Below are positions 25,882-34,398 of a stretch of 64,000 nt of DNA, one piece after another; the first letter of the stretch is position 1, and each line of letters opens with the position of its first letter. The translations under genes and the position numbers were made by a program. The notes under the pieces were generated by a model. The model did no database searches, was not told the DNA's origin, and saw only the letters and a list, made by a program, of their open reading frames with translations. Origin of the DNA: Streptomyces peucetius (GTDB taxonomy: Bacteria > Actinomycetota > Actinomycetes > Streptomycetales > Streptomycetaceae); assembly GCF_025854275.1 (NCBI RefSeq), contig NZ_CP107567.1:7316001-7380000 (forward strand), given 5' to 3'.

Positions 25882-28797
25882 TCACTCGAGCAGCTCCGCG
25901 TAGGCGCCCATGGCCAGGGCGATGTCGGCCTGTGCCCAGAAGCGGTGGTACGTGAACTCGGGCGCGGCGCCGCCCGCGAGATAGGCCTCGATCTTCGACC
26001 ACGCCGGGTCGTCCTGGTAGAAGGAGCGCAGTGAGGCGAACGTCGACGACGAGTCGATCGTGTCGCCGTTCGGCATCGTGCCCGTCCAGCCGCTGGGCAC
26101 GTACACCGGGTCGTCGAAGCGGTTGTAGTCGGCGCGCGTCTCCGGCACCGCGATGCCCAGCGCGTCCTGGTGGTGGACCCACATGCCGTCCAGCAGCCCC
26201 TTCGCCACCCGCTTCGCGTCGGCGTCGCCCGACCGTGCCGCGTAGTACGTCAGGACCTTGGCGTACGCACCGGCCACGCCCACGTCCTGGGTGTAGTCGG
26301 CCACGGTCACATGGAGGCCGGCGTTGGCACCCGGCGCCGAGGCGTTCCAGGTGTCCGGCTTGCCCGACCACTGGAGGGTGGAGGGCATCAGGAAGGTGCC
26401 GTCGGGGTTGATCGTCGTCTCGGACACGGCCCAGTCGACCCACTTGTCGAGCACGGCCTTCGCCTCGGCGTCGCCCGTCTGCTGGTAGTACTCCGCCACC
26501 CGCTCCATGGACCATGCCTGGAAGCCGAACCACTGGTTCGACGGCGGGTCGTGGTAGACGGGCTTCTCGTCGTACGCCATGCCGTAGAAGGTCGGGGTGC
26601 CCGCCGCCGGGGCCTCGTAACGGCCGCCGACGCTGTTCGTCGCGCCACCCGCGATCGCGCCCTCGTCGGACTGCAGCCAGCGGTAGAACTCGATCTGCCG
26701 CTCCAGGCTCTTCGCCCAGTCGGCCTGGCCGGTCGCCGACTTCGGCTTCAGCGGTGCGTAGGCGCTCAAGGCGTACGCGGCCATCGGGTTCTGGTAGCCG
26801 CCGTGCGCGTGGCTGGAGCCGATGCGCCAGGCCCAGCCCGCGGATGCGTCGGTCGCTCCGCCCCAGGCGTAGTACCAGGACAGCAGGTAGTGCGAACTGT
26901 CCTTGCCGGTGCCGGCGGGGCAGGTCGTGGGCCCGACACAGTCGCCGACCTTCTTGAAGTACTTGTCGTACATGGCGTAGCGCAGGTAGTCACCCATCTT
27001 GGCGGCCTTGGCGACCGTGGCGGAGACCTCGGAGCCCTTGCCCTGCTCCTTGGCCCACAGGTCCGCCCAGTAGGCGGCCTGCACCGCGCGGGCGTCCGCG
27101 TCCGGCGCGTTGGTGAACTTCCACTGCTTGGCGTACGCGGCGTCCTTGGTGAACAGGTCCAGATAGCCGTTCGGGCCGCCGTAGGCGAACTTGTCGCAGG
27201 TCGGCTGCGGCACGGTCTCCCACACCGACTCCTGCGGCCCGCGCTGGAAGGTGTTGATGTACGAGGGCCCGGTCGCGCTCGGACCGGCCTCGCACTTGCC
27301 GGGTTCGTTGCCGTAGCCGTAGACGTTGTCGACGTCCTGCAGCCAGTGCATGCCGTAGACGTCGTCCGTGCCGTACGCGCTCTTCAGCTCGGCCGCGATC
27401 GGGTCCTTGCCGGAGGCGACGGAGGGCTGGAGCTCGGCCGGGTACTGCGAGGGCTGGTCGTGCTCCGGCGCGTAGGTCGCCGGCTTGTTCGGGTCGTAGA
27501 AGGAGTTGGTGGACTGGTCGGCGTGCGTCGGGATCATGTACTTCTCCATGATCTCCCAGGCGCCGTTGAACTTCGTCCAGTCACCGGTGATCCGGCCGTA
27601 CATGGCCTGCAGCCAGATCAGATAGCTGTACGCCTCCGAAGTGGTCTCGTGCCCGTGGTCGGGGGCCTCGACGATCAGTGTCTCGACCGAGTGGTAGGGG
27701 ATGCCCTCGGGCGAGAAGTAGCCGTTGGCCGGGTCGGTGATCTTCTCGTACAGTTCGAGGAAGCGCTCGTCGTACTCCTTCGAACCGCCCAGCTGCGTCA
27801 CCGTCACCTCGGCGGCGGCGTGGCCGGGAGCCGTCACGGCGAAGGTGGCCGCGCCGCTGCCCTCGCTGTCGGCGGCGATCGTGACCTGCTGCGCGGTGTT
27901 CCAGTTCGACGGTGTGAAAGTGAGGCTCGCGCCGCTGCTCACGCTCAGGCCGGAGTTGCCCGCGGTGCGGGCGACCGAGGCGGTGACGTTCGACGACGGC
28001 TGAGTCGACAGTTTGACGGCGAACGTTCCCGACTCGCCCTGCCGCACCGCGAGCTGCGACGGGGAGGCGACCACGGCGGGTCCGGCGGCCACGGTGATCC
28101 CGACCGGGGAGGACTCGCCGGCGGCGCCCTGGCTGTCGTACGCCTTGGCGTACAGCGAGTGGTTGCCGGCCGCGAGGCCGGTGGCGCTGAAGCTGTACGG
28201 CGAGGTGGTGTCCGTGCCGAGCAGGGTCGTGTCGCTGTAGAACTCGACCTTGCTCACGCTCGCGCCGTCGGCGGCCGCGGCCGTGGCGGCCAGCGGGACC
28301 GGGTCGCCGACCGAGAAGGCGGCACCGGCGGCCGGGCTGGTCAGGACCGCGATCGGCGGCTGGTGCGCGCCGGTGCAGCTGGTGCCGTTGACGGTGAAGG
28401 CGGTGGGGGCGGCGTTGGTGCCGCTGTAGGAGAACTGGGCGCCGGTGCTGACGGCGGCACCGGCGGCGATCGACCGGCTCCAGGCGGGGGCCTTGACGGT
28501 GACGGTGCTGCCGGACTGCGACCAGGTGCCGTTCCAGCCGTTGCTCAGCCGCTGGTTCCCCGTGTAGTCGTAACGGAGGGTCCAGTCGTCGATCGTCTCG
28601 GAGCCGCGGTTGGTGAGGGTGAGGTCGGTGGTGAATCCGGAGCCCCAGTCACTGGTCCGGTAGTCGACACTGCACTGGACGGCGGCGGCATGGGCCGGCG
28701 CGGTGCCGGTCGCGGTCAGGGCCAGGGGGAGCGAGAGGACGGCGGCGAGCGCCGTGAGTACGCGCCGCAGCGGGCGCCGTCTTCCTGGTGGGGACAT
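25882..28797 (-). CDS. Secreted GH48 cellulase (reducing-end cellobiohydrolase) with CBM2
   Basis: A 971-residue exported enzyme that releases cellobiose processively from cellulose chain ends. After the signal peptide (ending APAHAA, about 37) come a CBM2 (about 40-142, [15 protein letters not shown]...NGTSCTG), an Ig-like domain (about 146-235), a second beta domain (about 238-325) and the GH48 catalytic domain (about 330-971). HETTSEA at residues 383-389 holds the proposed proton donor. Start follows AGGAGAG. The CBM2 is closely similar to that of the divergent GH6 gene. A perfect CebR-type box lies 67-80 bases upstream, so cellobiose-responsive repression is likely. Confidence 0.95.
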   Translation of the reverse strand: MSPPGRRRPLRRVLTALAAVLSLPLALTATGTAPAHAAAVQCSVDYRTSDWGSGFTTDLTLTNRGSETIDDWTLRYDYTGNQRLSNGWNGTWSQSGSTVTVKAPAWSRSIAAGAAVSTGAQFSYSGTNAAPTAFTVNGTSCTGAHQPPIAVLTSPAAGAAFSVGDPVPLAATAAAADGASVSKVEFYSDTTLLGTDTTSPYSFSATGLAAGNHSLYAKAYDSQGAAGESSPVGITVAAGPAVVASPSQLAVRQGESGTFAVKLSTQPSSNVTASVARTAGNSGLSVSSGASLTFTPSNWNTAQQVTIAADSEGSGAATFAVTAPGHAAAEVTVTQLGGSKEYDERFLELYEKITDPANGYFSPEGIPYHSVETLIVEAPDHGHETTSEAYSYLIWLQAMYGRITGDWTKFNGAWEIMEKYMIPTHADQSTNSFYDPNKPATYAPEHDQPSQYPAELQPSVASGKDPIAAELKSAYGTDDVYGMHWLQDVDNVYGYGNEPGKCEAGPSATGPSYINTFQRGPQESVWETVPQPTCDKFAYGGPNGYLDLFTKDAAYAKQWKFTNAPDADARAVQAAYWADLWAKEQGKGSEVSATVAKAAKMGDYLRYAMYDKYFKKVGDCVGPTTCPAGTGKDSSHYLLSWYYAWGGATDASAGWAWRIGSSHAHGGYQNPMAAYALSAYAPLKPKSATGQADWAKSLERQIEFYRWLQSDEGAIAGGATNSVGGRYEAPAAGTPTFYGMAYDEKPVYHDPPSNQWFGFQAWSMERVAEYYQQTGDAEAKAVLDKWVDWAVSETTINPDGTFLMPSTLQWSGKPDTWNASAPGANAGLHVTVADYTQDVGVAGAYAKVLTYYAARSGDADAKRVAKGLLDGMWVHHQDALGIAVPETRADYNRFDDPVYVPSGWTGTMPNGDTIDSSSTFASLRSFYQDDPAWSKIEAYLAGGAAPEFTYHRFWAQADIALAMGAYAELLE

Positions 28798-28863
28798 GGG
28801 GGTGACTCTCCTAGCGGCTCTGGGAGTTGGGCGACTGAACGCTGAGCACAAGCCTTGAACCAG

Positions 28864-28877
28864 TGGGAGCGCTCCCA
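28864..28877. promoter_or_regulatory. CebR-type box, GH48 side
   Basis: TGGGAGCGCTCCCA, the published CebR consensus, within a 16-base perfect palindrome (28863-28878), upstream of the GH48 gene. Confidence 0.9.
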
Positions 28878-29007
28878 CGGTGGAGTGGCCGGACAGAGCT
28901 GTCAAGAGTTGTCGCAGAAACCGGCGCGCCGACGTGCCTTCCGTCAAGAAATTCGCCAACTCCCCTTTCCTGCCGTGCGGTTCGGCGCTAGCCTCCGGAG
29001 CAAACAG

Positions 29008-29021
29008 TGGGAGCGGTTCCA
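29008..29021. promoter_or_regulatory. Imperfect CebR-type box
   Basis: TGGGAGCGGTTCCA matches 12 of 14 bases of the consensus. It lies between the two perfect boxes in the divergent cellulase intergenic region. Confidence 0.65.
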
Positions 29022-29209
29022 TCACTGGACACGCCGGTTCCGGCGGGTCCGAGCTGCAAGGAGTCGCTTATGCGCCACCCCCCGCACCTCCCCGTCGCGC
29101 CGTCCGGCGGCCTGCCCGGCCCGGACGGCATCACCCTGCGACGGCCTGCTCCCCGGCCGGTTGAGTCTCCAGAGCGAATGGATTCTCCCTCGGAATTCGG
29201 CCAACTGGC

Positions 29210-29223
29210 TGGGAGCGCTCCCA
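29210..29223. promoter_or_regulatory. CebR-type box, GH6 side
   Basis: A perfect TGGGAGCGCTCCCA 83-96 bases before the GH6 start. Confidence 0.9.
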
Positions 29224-29305
29224 TTGAACGGCCGGTTTTTCTTGTGACCGGCCGGCCGGCTGCACGCCCCCACTCTGCTTCGTCGACGAGAGGAAACGTC
29301 ACCTC

Positions 29306-31096
29306 ATGAGCCGCGACACCATGAGCCGCGACACCGCGCCACCACTGCGCAGAAAGCGGACCGCGCTGCTGGCCGCCTGCAGCCTGCTCGCCACCGGCGC
29401 CGGCGCGGTCGCCGTCATGCAGACGCCGGCCGCCGCCGCCGCACTCGCCTGCAGCGTCGACTACCGGACCAGCGACTGGGGCACCGGCTTCACCGCCACG
29501 GTGGACATCAAGAACACCGGTGGCACCGCCATCGACAACTGGGTACTGACCTACGACTACTCGGGCAACCAGCGGCTGAGCAACGGCTGGAACGGCGTCT
29601 GGTCGCAGTCCGGGAAGACCATCACGGTCAAGGGCCCCGACTGGAGCCGCTCCATCGCGGGCGGAGCCACCGTCTCGCCCGGCGCCCAGTTCTCCTACAG
29701 CGGCACCAACACCGCCCCGACCGCCTTCGCGGTCAACGGCGTGGCCTGCAACGGCGACACCACCCCGACGGACCCGCCGACCGATCCGCCCACGGACCCG
29801 CCGACCGATCCCCCGACCGATCCCCCGACCGACCCGCCGGCCGGCCAGAAGGCCGACAACCCGTTCGCGGGCGCCAAGCTGTACGTCAACCCGGAGTGGT
29901 CCGCGAAGGCGGCCGCCGAACCGGGCGGCAGCCGTATCTCGGACACCTCCACCTCGGTGTGGCTCGACCGCATCGCGGCGATCGAGGGCGTGAACGGCGG
30001 GATGGGCCTGCGCGACCACCTCGACGAGGCGCTCGAGCAGTCCGGAGGCGACCCGCTCGCCATCAACATCGTCGTCTACGATCTCCCCGGCCGCGACTGC
30101 GCCGCCCTCGCCTCCAACGGCGAGCTCGGCCCTGAGGAACTGCCGCGCTACAAGAGCGAGTTCATCGACCCGATCGCAGAGGCCGTCGCCGACCCGAAGT
30201 ACGCGAGCCTGCGCATCACCACCGTCATCGAGATCGACTCGCTGCCCAACCTCATCACCAACGCCGGCGGCCGGCCCACCGCCACCCCCGAGTGCGACGT
30301 GATGAAGGCGAACGGCAACTACGTCAAGGGCGTCGGCTACGCACTGTCCAAGCTCGGCCCGATTCCCAACGTCTACAACTACATCGACGCCGGGCACCAC
30401 GGCTGGCTCGGCTGGGACGACAACTTCGGCCCGTCCGCAGAGCTGTTCGCCGAGGCCGCCAAGGCCGAGGGCAGCAAGCTGGAGTACGTCCACGGCTTCA
30501 TCACCAACACCGCCAACTACGGGGTCCTCGAGGAGCCGTACTACTCCATCGACGACTCGGTGAACGGCACCTCCGTGCGCCAGTCCAAGTGGGTCGACTG
30601 GAACCGCTACGTCGACGAGCTGTCCTACGCCCAGGCGTTCCGCCAGCGCCTGGTCCAGGCCGGCTTCGCCTCGGACATCGGCATGCTGATCGACACCTCC
30701 CGCAACGGCTGGGGCGGCGCCGCCCGGCCCACCGGACCGGGTCCGCAGACCAATGTCGACACCTATGTGAACGGCGGCAAGCTCGACCGCCGCATCCACC
30801 TCGGCAACTGGTGCAACCAGGCGGGGGCCGGTCTCGGCGAGCGGCCCCAGGCGGCTCCCGAGCCGGGCATCGACGCCTACCTGTGGGTCAAGCCGCCGGG
30901 CGAGTCCGACGGATCCAGCAAGGAGATCCCGAACGACGAGGGCAAGGGCTTCGACCGGATGTGCGACCCGACCTACACCGGAAACGCCCGCAACGGGAAC
31001 AACATGTCCGGCGCGCTGGGTGACGCCCCGGTCTCCGGCCACTGGTTCTCCGCACAGTTCCAGGAGCTCATGAAGAACGCGTCCCCCGCGCTCTAG
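29306..31096 (+). CDS. Secreted GH6 cellobiohydrolase with CBM2
   Basis: A 596-residue exported cellulase. The signal peptide (to about residue 45, TPAAAAA) is followed by a CBM2 (about 47-148, [15 protein letters not shown]...NGVACNG), a linker of repeated PTDPP units (29764-29840) and a GH6 domain. INIVVYDLPGRDCAALASNGE carries the catalytic-acid region, and NVYNYIDAGHHGWLGW and DAYLWVKPPGESDG are further GH6 signatures; loop lengths fit the exo-acting branch. Together with GH48 it attacks cellulose from opposite chain ends. Two starts (29306, 29321) lie in an MSRDT repeat; the first is nearer the AGAGGAAA ribosome site. Confidence 0.94.
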   Translation: MSRDTMSRDTAPPLRRKRTALLAACSLLATGAGAVAVMQTPAAAAALACSVDYRTSDWGTGFTATVDIKNTGGTAIDNWVLTYDYSGNQRLSNGWNGVWSQSGKTITVKGPDWSRSIAGGATVSPGAQFSYSGTNTAPTAFAVNGVACNGDTTPTDPPTDPPTDPPTDPPTDPPTDPPAGQKADNPFAGAKLYVNPEWSAKAAAEPGGSRISDTSTSVWLDRIAAIEGVNGGMGLRDHLDEALEQSGGDPLAINIVVYDLPGRDCAALASNGELGPEELPRYKSEFIDPIAEAVADPKYASLRITTVIEIDSLPNLITNAGGRPTATPECDVMKANGNYVKGVGYALSKLGPIPNVYNYIDAGHHGWLGWDDNFGPSAELFAEAAKAEGSKLEYVHGFITNTANYGVLEEPYYSIDDSVNGTSVRQSKWVDWNRYVDELSYAQAFRQRLVQAGFASDIGMLIDTSRNGWGGAARPTGPGPQTNVDTYVNGGKLDRRIHLGNWCNQAGAGLGERPQAAPEPGIDAYLWVKPPGESDGSSKEIPNDEGKGFDRMCDPTYTGNARNGNNMSGALGDAPVSGHWFSAQFQELMKNASPAL

Positions 31097-31109
31097 GGAC
31101 ACGAGCCGG

Positions 31110-31144
31110 TCACCGGGTCACCGCCGCCTGCGGTGAACCGGTGA
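31110..31144 (+). terminator. Terminator of the GH6 gene
   Basis: Arms TCACCGGGTCACCGC and GCGGTGAACCGGTGA pair over 15 positions with one mismatch around a 5-base loop, 14 bases after the stop. Confidence 0.75.
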
Positions 31145-31267
31145 TCCGGTGGCCCGGTGACCGAACCCGACGCGCCTCGGCCGGCCTGGACAGGCCATGA
31201 CCCGCAACTTAGGGTCATGGCCCAGGGCGCCGAGGCGCGTCCGTTCGGTCCGCCGTGGAGAACGTGA

Positions 31268-32275
31268 ATGGTCACCCTTGCCGATGTCGCCCGCCATGCC
31301 GGAGTCTCGGCCAGCACCGTCAGCTACGTGCTCAGCGGAAAGCGCTCGATCTCGGCGAGCACCCGGGAGCGGGTGAACCGCAGCATCGAAGAGCTCGGCT
31401 ACCGGCCCCACGCGGGCGCCCGGGCCCTCGCCAGCAGCCGCTCGGACATCATCGCCCTGATGGTGCCGCTGCGCACCGACATCTATGTGCCCGTCATGCT
31501 CCAGATCGCCATGGCGGTCACCACCACGGCCCGCGCCCACGGCTACGACGTCCTCCTCCTCACCGGCGAGGAGGGCCCGGACGCCGTGCGCCGCGTCGAG
31601 GGCAGCGCGGTCGCGGACGCGATGATCGTCATGGACGTGGAACTCGACGACGAGCGCCTGCCGCTGCTGCGTGAGGCACAGCGGCCGGCCGTGCTGATCG
31701 GACTGCCCTCCGACACCACCGGAGTCAGCTGCGTCGACCTCGACTTCGAGGCGGCCGGGGCGCTCTGCGTGGAACACCTCGCCGGCCTCGGGCACCGGCA
31801 GATCGCGTTCGTGGGCGAGGCGCCCGGGGTCTACGAACGCCGCACCGGCTTCGCCGAGCGCACCCTCGCCGGTCTGCGGGCCGCCTGTGACGCCCACGGA
31901 CTGCGCCTGCTCCACCGCCCCTGCGGCATCGGCTGGAGCGCGGTCGACGCCACGCTCGGCAGGATCCTCGAGGAACGCCCCGGCACCACCGCCTTCGTGG
32001 TCCAGAACGAGGCCGCCACCGACCCGCTGCTCGCTCTGCTGCGTCAGCGGCGCCTGGCCGTGCCGGAGGACGTCTCGGTCGTCGCCGTCTGCCCCGACCA
32101 GGTCGCCGAGCGGGCATCGGTCCCGCTCACCTCGGTCGCGGTCCCCGCACAGGAGATGGGCAGGCGCGCGGTGGAGCAGGTCGTGGCCGTGCTGGACGGC
32201 CGGGAGGCCGCCGGTACCGTACTGCTCCCGCCCGAACTGACCGTACGGGCCAGCTCCGGACCGGCGCCCCGCTGA
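31268..32275 (+). CDS. LacI-family transcriptional regulator
   Basis: A 335-residue repressor-type protein. Residues 3-24 form the LacI helix-turn-helix (TLADVARHAGVSASTVSYVLSG) followed by the hinge region LGYRPHAGARALASSRS. The remaining residues form the periplasmic-binding-like effector domain (IALMVPLRTDIYVPVMLQ, HLAGLGHRQIAFVGE, TSVAVPAQEMGRRAVEQ). It follows the GH6 cellulase and precedes a sigma-factor pair, so it is a candidate regulator for the CebR-type boxes nearby. CebR itself usually sits beside cebEFG-bglC, which are not in this window; the link is therefore inferred. Confidence 0.88.
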   Translation: MVTLADVARHAGVSASTVSYVLSGKRSISASTRERVNRSIEELGYRPHAGARALASSRSDIIALMVPLRTDIYVPVMLQIAMAVTTTARAHGYDVLLLTGEEGPDAVRRVEGSAVADAMIVMDVELDDERLPLLREAQRPAVLIGLPSDTTGVSCVDLDFEAAGALCVEHLAGLGHRQIAFVGEAPGVYERRTGFAERTLAGLRAACDAHGLRLLHRPCGIGWSAVDATLGRILEERPGTTAFVVQNEAATDPLLALLRQRRLAVPEDVSVVAVCPDQVAERASVPLTSVAVPAQEMGRRAVEQVVAVLDGREAAGTVLLPPELTVRASSGPAPR

Positions 32276-32314
32276 CCGGCCGCCCGCTGCCGGCCCGGGA
32301 GAGAGGACACCGCC

Positions 32315-32845
32315 GTGGGCACACCCGCCACTGACGCGCGCGCGGAGTTCCAGGAGTTCTTCGAACGCCACTACGCGGAACTGGCTCGCCTCGCCCATCT
32401 GCTGACCGGCGAGGCGGACGCCGCCGACGACCTCGCCGCTGACGCGATGCTCGCTCTGTGGCACCGCTGGGACCGGGCCCGTGCCGCCGAGCACCCCGCC
32501 GCCTACGCCCGCGGTGTGGTCGCCAACCTGGCCCGCAGCCGCATCCGGAGCGCCGTCCGTGAGCGCCGCCGGGTCGCGCTGTTCTGGTCCCGGCGCTCCG
32601 ACGCGTGCGAGGGCCCCGACGTGCCCGGGGTCGTCGACGTGCAGGAGGCGCTGCGCGCGCTGCCGTTCCGCAAGCGCGCCTGTGTCGTGCTGCGCCACGC
32701 CTTCGATCTGTCGGAACGCGACACATCCCTGGTGCTCGGCATCTCGGTCGGTACGGTCAAGAGCCAGACCTCCAAGGGCATGGCGGAACTGCAACGGCTG
32801 CTGGGCCCGAGGGCGGCCGCTGATCTGGTCGGAGGCAGGAAGTGA
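32315..32845 (+). CDS. ECF RNA polymerase sigma factor (SigE-like family)
   Basis: A 176-residue sigma-70-family protein with region 2 (FFERHYAELARLAHLLTGEADAADDLAADAMLALW, about 14-52) and region 4 (ALRALPFRKRACVVLRHAFDLSERDTSLVLGISVGTVKSQTSKGM, about 110-160). GTG start behind GAGAGAGG. The length and the NLARSRIRSAVRERR segment fit the small actinobacterial SigE-type ECF family. Its stop overlaps the start of the membrane-bound partner by four bases (GTGA), the usual arrangement of sigma factor and anti-sigma factor. Confidence 0.88.
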   Translation: MGTPATDARAEFQEFFERHYAELARLAHLLTGEADAADDLAADAMLALWHRWDRARAAEHPAAYARGVVANLARSRIRSAVRERRRVALFWSRRSDACEGPDVPGVVDVQEALRALPFRKRACVVLRHAFDLSERDTSLVLGISVGTVKSQTSKGMAELQRLLGPRAAADLVGGRK

Positions 32846-33525
32846 CGGACGACGAGGTACGCGGGCGGCTGCGGGAGGCGGCGCGGTCGCACAGCCCGGA
32901 CCGGGCGCGGATGCTCGCCCGCGTCGAACGCGGCATGGCCGAGGAGCAGCACCCGGCCGTCCCGCCGCCCATGGGCCTGTCGGGCCGGGTGCGGATCGCC
33001 GGAGCGACGGCGGCCGTCGTCGCGGTGCTGGCCCTCGGCGGTTACGCCGTGGCGGCCATGGGCCACGACGAGGACGACGCGACCGGCGTGGCAGCGCCCC
33101 CGGCCACGCCCTCCGCGCCGGCCGGAACCGGTGACGGCCGGCTGTGGGCCGACGGCTCGGTGGACCCGCACAGCAACAGCTACTGGGCGCAGTCCAATGT
33201 CACCGTGCAGAACGCCGGAGAACTGACCTCGCTCACCGTGGAGTTGCGCATCGCCAGGACCGGCGGCGTCGAGAGCACCGGCAACTGGCGCACCCGCCCC
33301 GCCGCCGACTTCGACTTCTCCGTACGGGAGGAGCGCGACGCCCTCGTGTACCGCTGGGTGCTGCGGCCCGGCCGCACCGTCCCGCCGGGCCGGCACGTCT
33401 TCGCCGGCCAGTACAACCACGCCGAGGGCGGCCGCGACGCGGGCGGCGACACGTACACCGTCCGGACCGGGGCGTCGGGCGAACCGGCCGAGGCCGACGG
33501 GGAGTTCACGCCCGCCCGAAGGTGA
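32842..33525 (+). CDS. Membrane-anchored partner of the ECF sigma factor (possible anti-sigma)
   Basis: A 227-residue single-pass protein. The cytoplasmic N-terminus (about 1-50, helical, LREAARSHSPDRARMLARVERGM) is followed by a transmembrane helix (about 52-73, IAGATAAVVAVLALGGYAVAA), a Pro/Ala linker and an external beta-rich domain of about 130 residues (WADGSVDPHSNSYWAQSNVTVQNAGELTSLTVEL... RWVLRPGRTVPPGRHVFAGQYNH). The external part has the strand pattern of a CBM2-like beta sandwich. Translation is coupled to the sigma factor. No ZAS zinc motif is present. Its place next to two cellulases suggests sensing of an extracellular ligand; that role is inferred. Confidence 0.65.
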   Translation: MTDDEVRGRLREAARSHSPDRARMLARVERGMAEEQHPAVPPPMGLSGRVRIAGATAAVVAVLALGGYAVAAMGHDEDDATGVAAPPATPSAPAGTGDGRLWADGSVDPHSNSYWAQSNVTVQNAGELTSLTVELRIARTGGVESTGNWRTRPAADFDFSVREERDALVYRWVLRPGRTVPPGRHVFAGQYNHAEGGRDAGGDTYTVRTGASGEPAEADGEFTPARR

Positions 33526-33701
33526 GCTGTTCAGCGTTTCCTCTCAGGAGGGCTCTTGCGATGGGCGCCATCCGGTTCGGGATGCTGCGTGACCTGCGTA
33601 AGATCCGACCGGACTTCAGCCGGGCCGTACCTCGTTCGACGGGCCCACGGCCTGGGCGAGCGGCCCGTGCCGGCGCCGGTCAGTGCGGTCCGTCGATCCG
33701 T

Positions 33702-33849
33702 GTGCGCTCTTCACGCACGGTTCTCCGCCCTCGCCTTTCCCCGAACGTCCGGCGATCGTCGCTTGCCGGTCCCTCGGCGAAAGGGCGAAACCCGCCGCCG
33801 GTACAGCAGTGGGCCGCACCTTCCGTTGACGGAGGGTGCGGCCCAAGTG
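33702..33849. repeat. Left direct repeat flanking the toxin-immunity pair
   Basis: About 148 bases, from GTGCGCTCTTCACGCACGG to CGGCCCAAGTG, match 38294-38438 in the same orientation at roughly three-quarters identity by eye. Shared blocks include CACGCACGGTTCTCC, AAAGGGCGAA, CCGCCGGTAC and CGGCCCAAGTG. It includes the hairpin at 33811. Confidence 0.85.
33811..33844. terminator. Hairpin downstream of the immunity-like gene
   Basis: Arms GGGCCGCACCTTCC and GGAGGGTGCGGCCC pair over 14 positions with one G-U pair. It sits 60 bases past the minus-strand stop at 33904 and could terminate either strand. Confidence 0.7.
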
Positions 33850-33903
33850 CCTTGAGTGGAGATCGGCTTGAAGCCTGCGTTCACAAAGACGACGTGAGGT
33901 GCG

Positions 33904-34398
33904 TCAGCCGAGCGCTTCGGCGGCCTTACGCCGGATCCGCTTGGTACGACCGGATACGGCCAGGGCTCGCAGCACCGTCTCGTCGGGTGCCTCGGTGACG
34001 ATACGGAGCTGGAGCCAGTCGCTCCAGGTGTCGATCAGCTCCGGAACGCGGCCCGGGGCAAGAGCTCCGGACCGGAGGTCCTCCAGGGCGCACAGTTCCC
34101 GGGCCCGGCGTTCACTGAACGCGCGGACCTCGGGCGCGAGGGACCGGATCCAGGTCTCCCGCTCGGTGCGGGGAAGCCGTTCCAGGGCCTCGCCCACGAC
34201 ACCCGAGGCGAGCGCGCCGTCCGGTTCGGCCCTGACGGCACCCAGCAGGGCGGCCCGGGCCGTGTCGGTTGCGAGTGCTGCCCGGTACAGCTCCCAGCGG
34301 GCATGGCTGTCGTGGGCGTCGGGCAGGGGTTTGCCCAGGTGGTCCTCCAGAACCCGCAGGGCGTCCCGCAGCTCGGGAGAGAGCTCAGCATCCGCCAT
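33904..34398 (-). CDS. Candidate immunity protein for the adjacent toxin
   Basis: A 164-residue, almost wholly helical acidic protein (LSPELRDALRVLEDHLGKPLPDA ... RVPELIDTWSDWLQLRIV ... KRIRRKAAEALG) of no recognised family. Its start overlaps the end of the large toxin-like gene by 14 bases behind GGAAAGG, the standard position of immunity genes in polymorphic toxin loci. It lacks a signal peptide or membrane segment, as expected for a cytoplasmic inhibitor. Function is inferred from position only. Confidence 0.6.
   Translation of the reverse strand: MADAELSPELRDALRVLEDHLGKPLPDAHDSHARWELYRAALATDTARAALLGAVRAEPDGALASGVVGEALERLPRTERETWIRSLAPEVRAFSERRARELCALEDLRSGALAPGRVPELIDTWSDWLQLRIVTEAPDETVLRALAVSGRTKRIRRKAAEALG

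Noticed and set aside
33556..33855. Small open frame between the anti-sigma-like gene and the hairpin
   Set aside because: Arg/Pro/Ser-rich, ends inside the direct repeat, and the other repeat copy does not preserve the frame.
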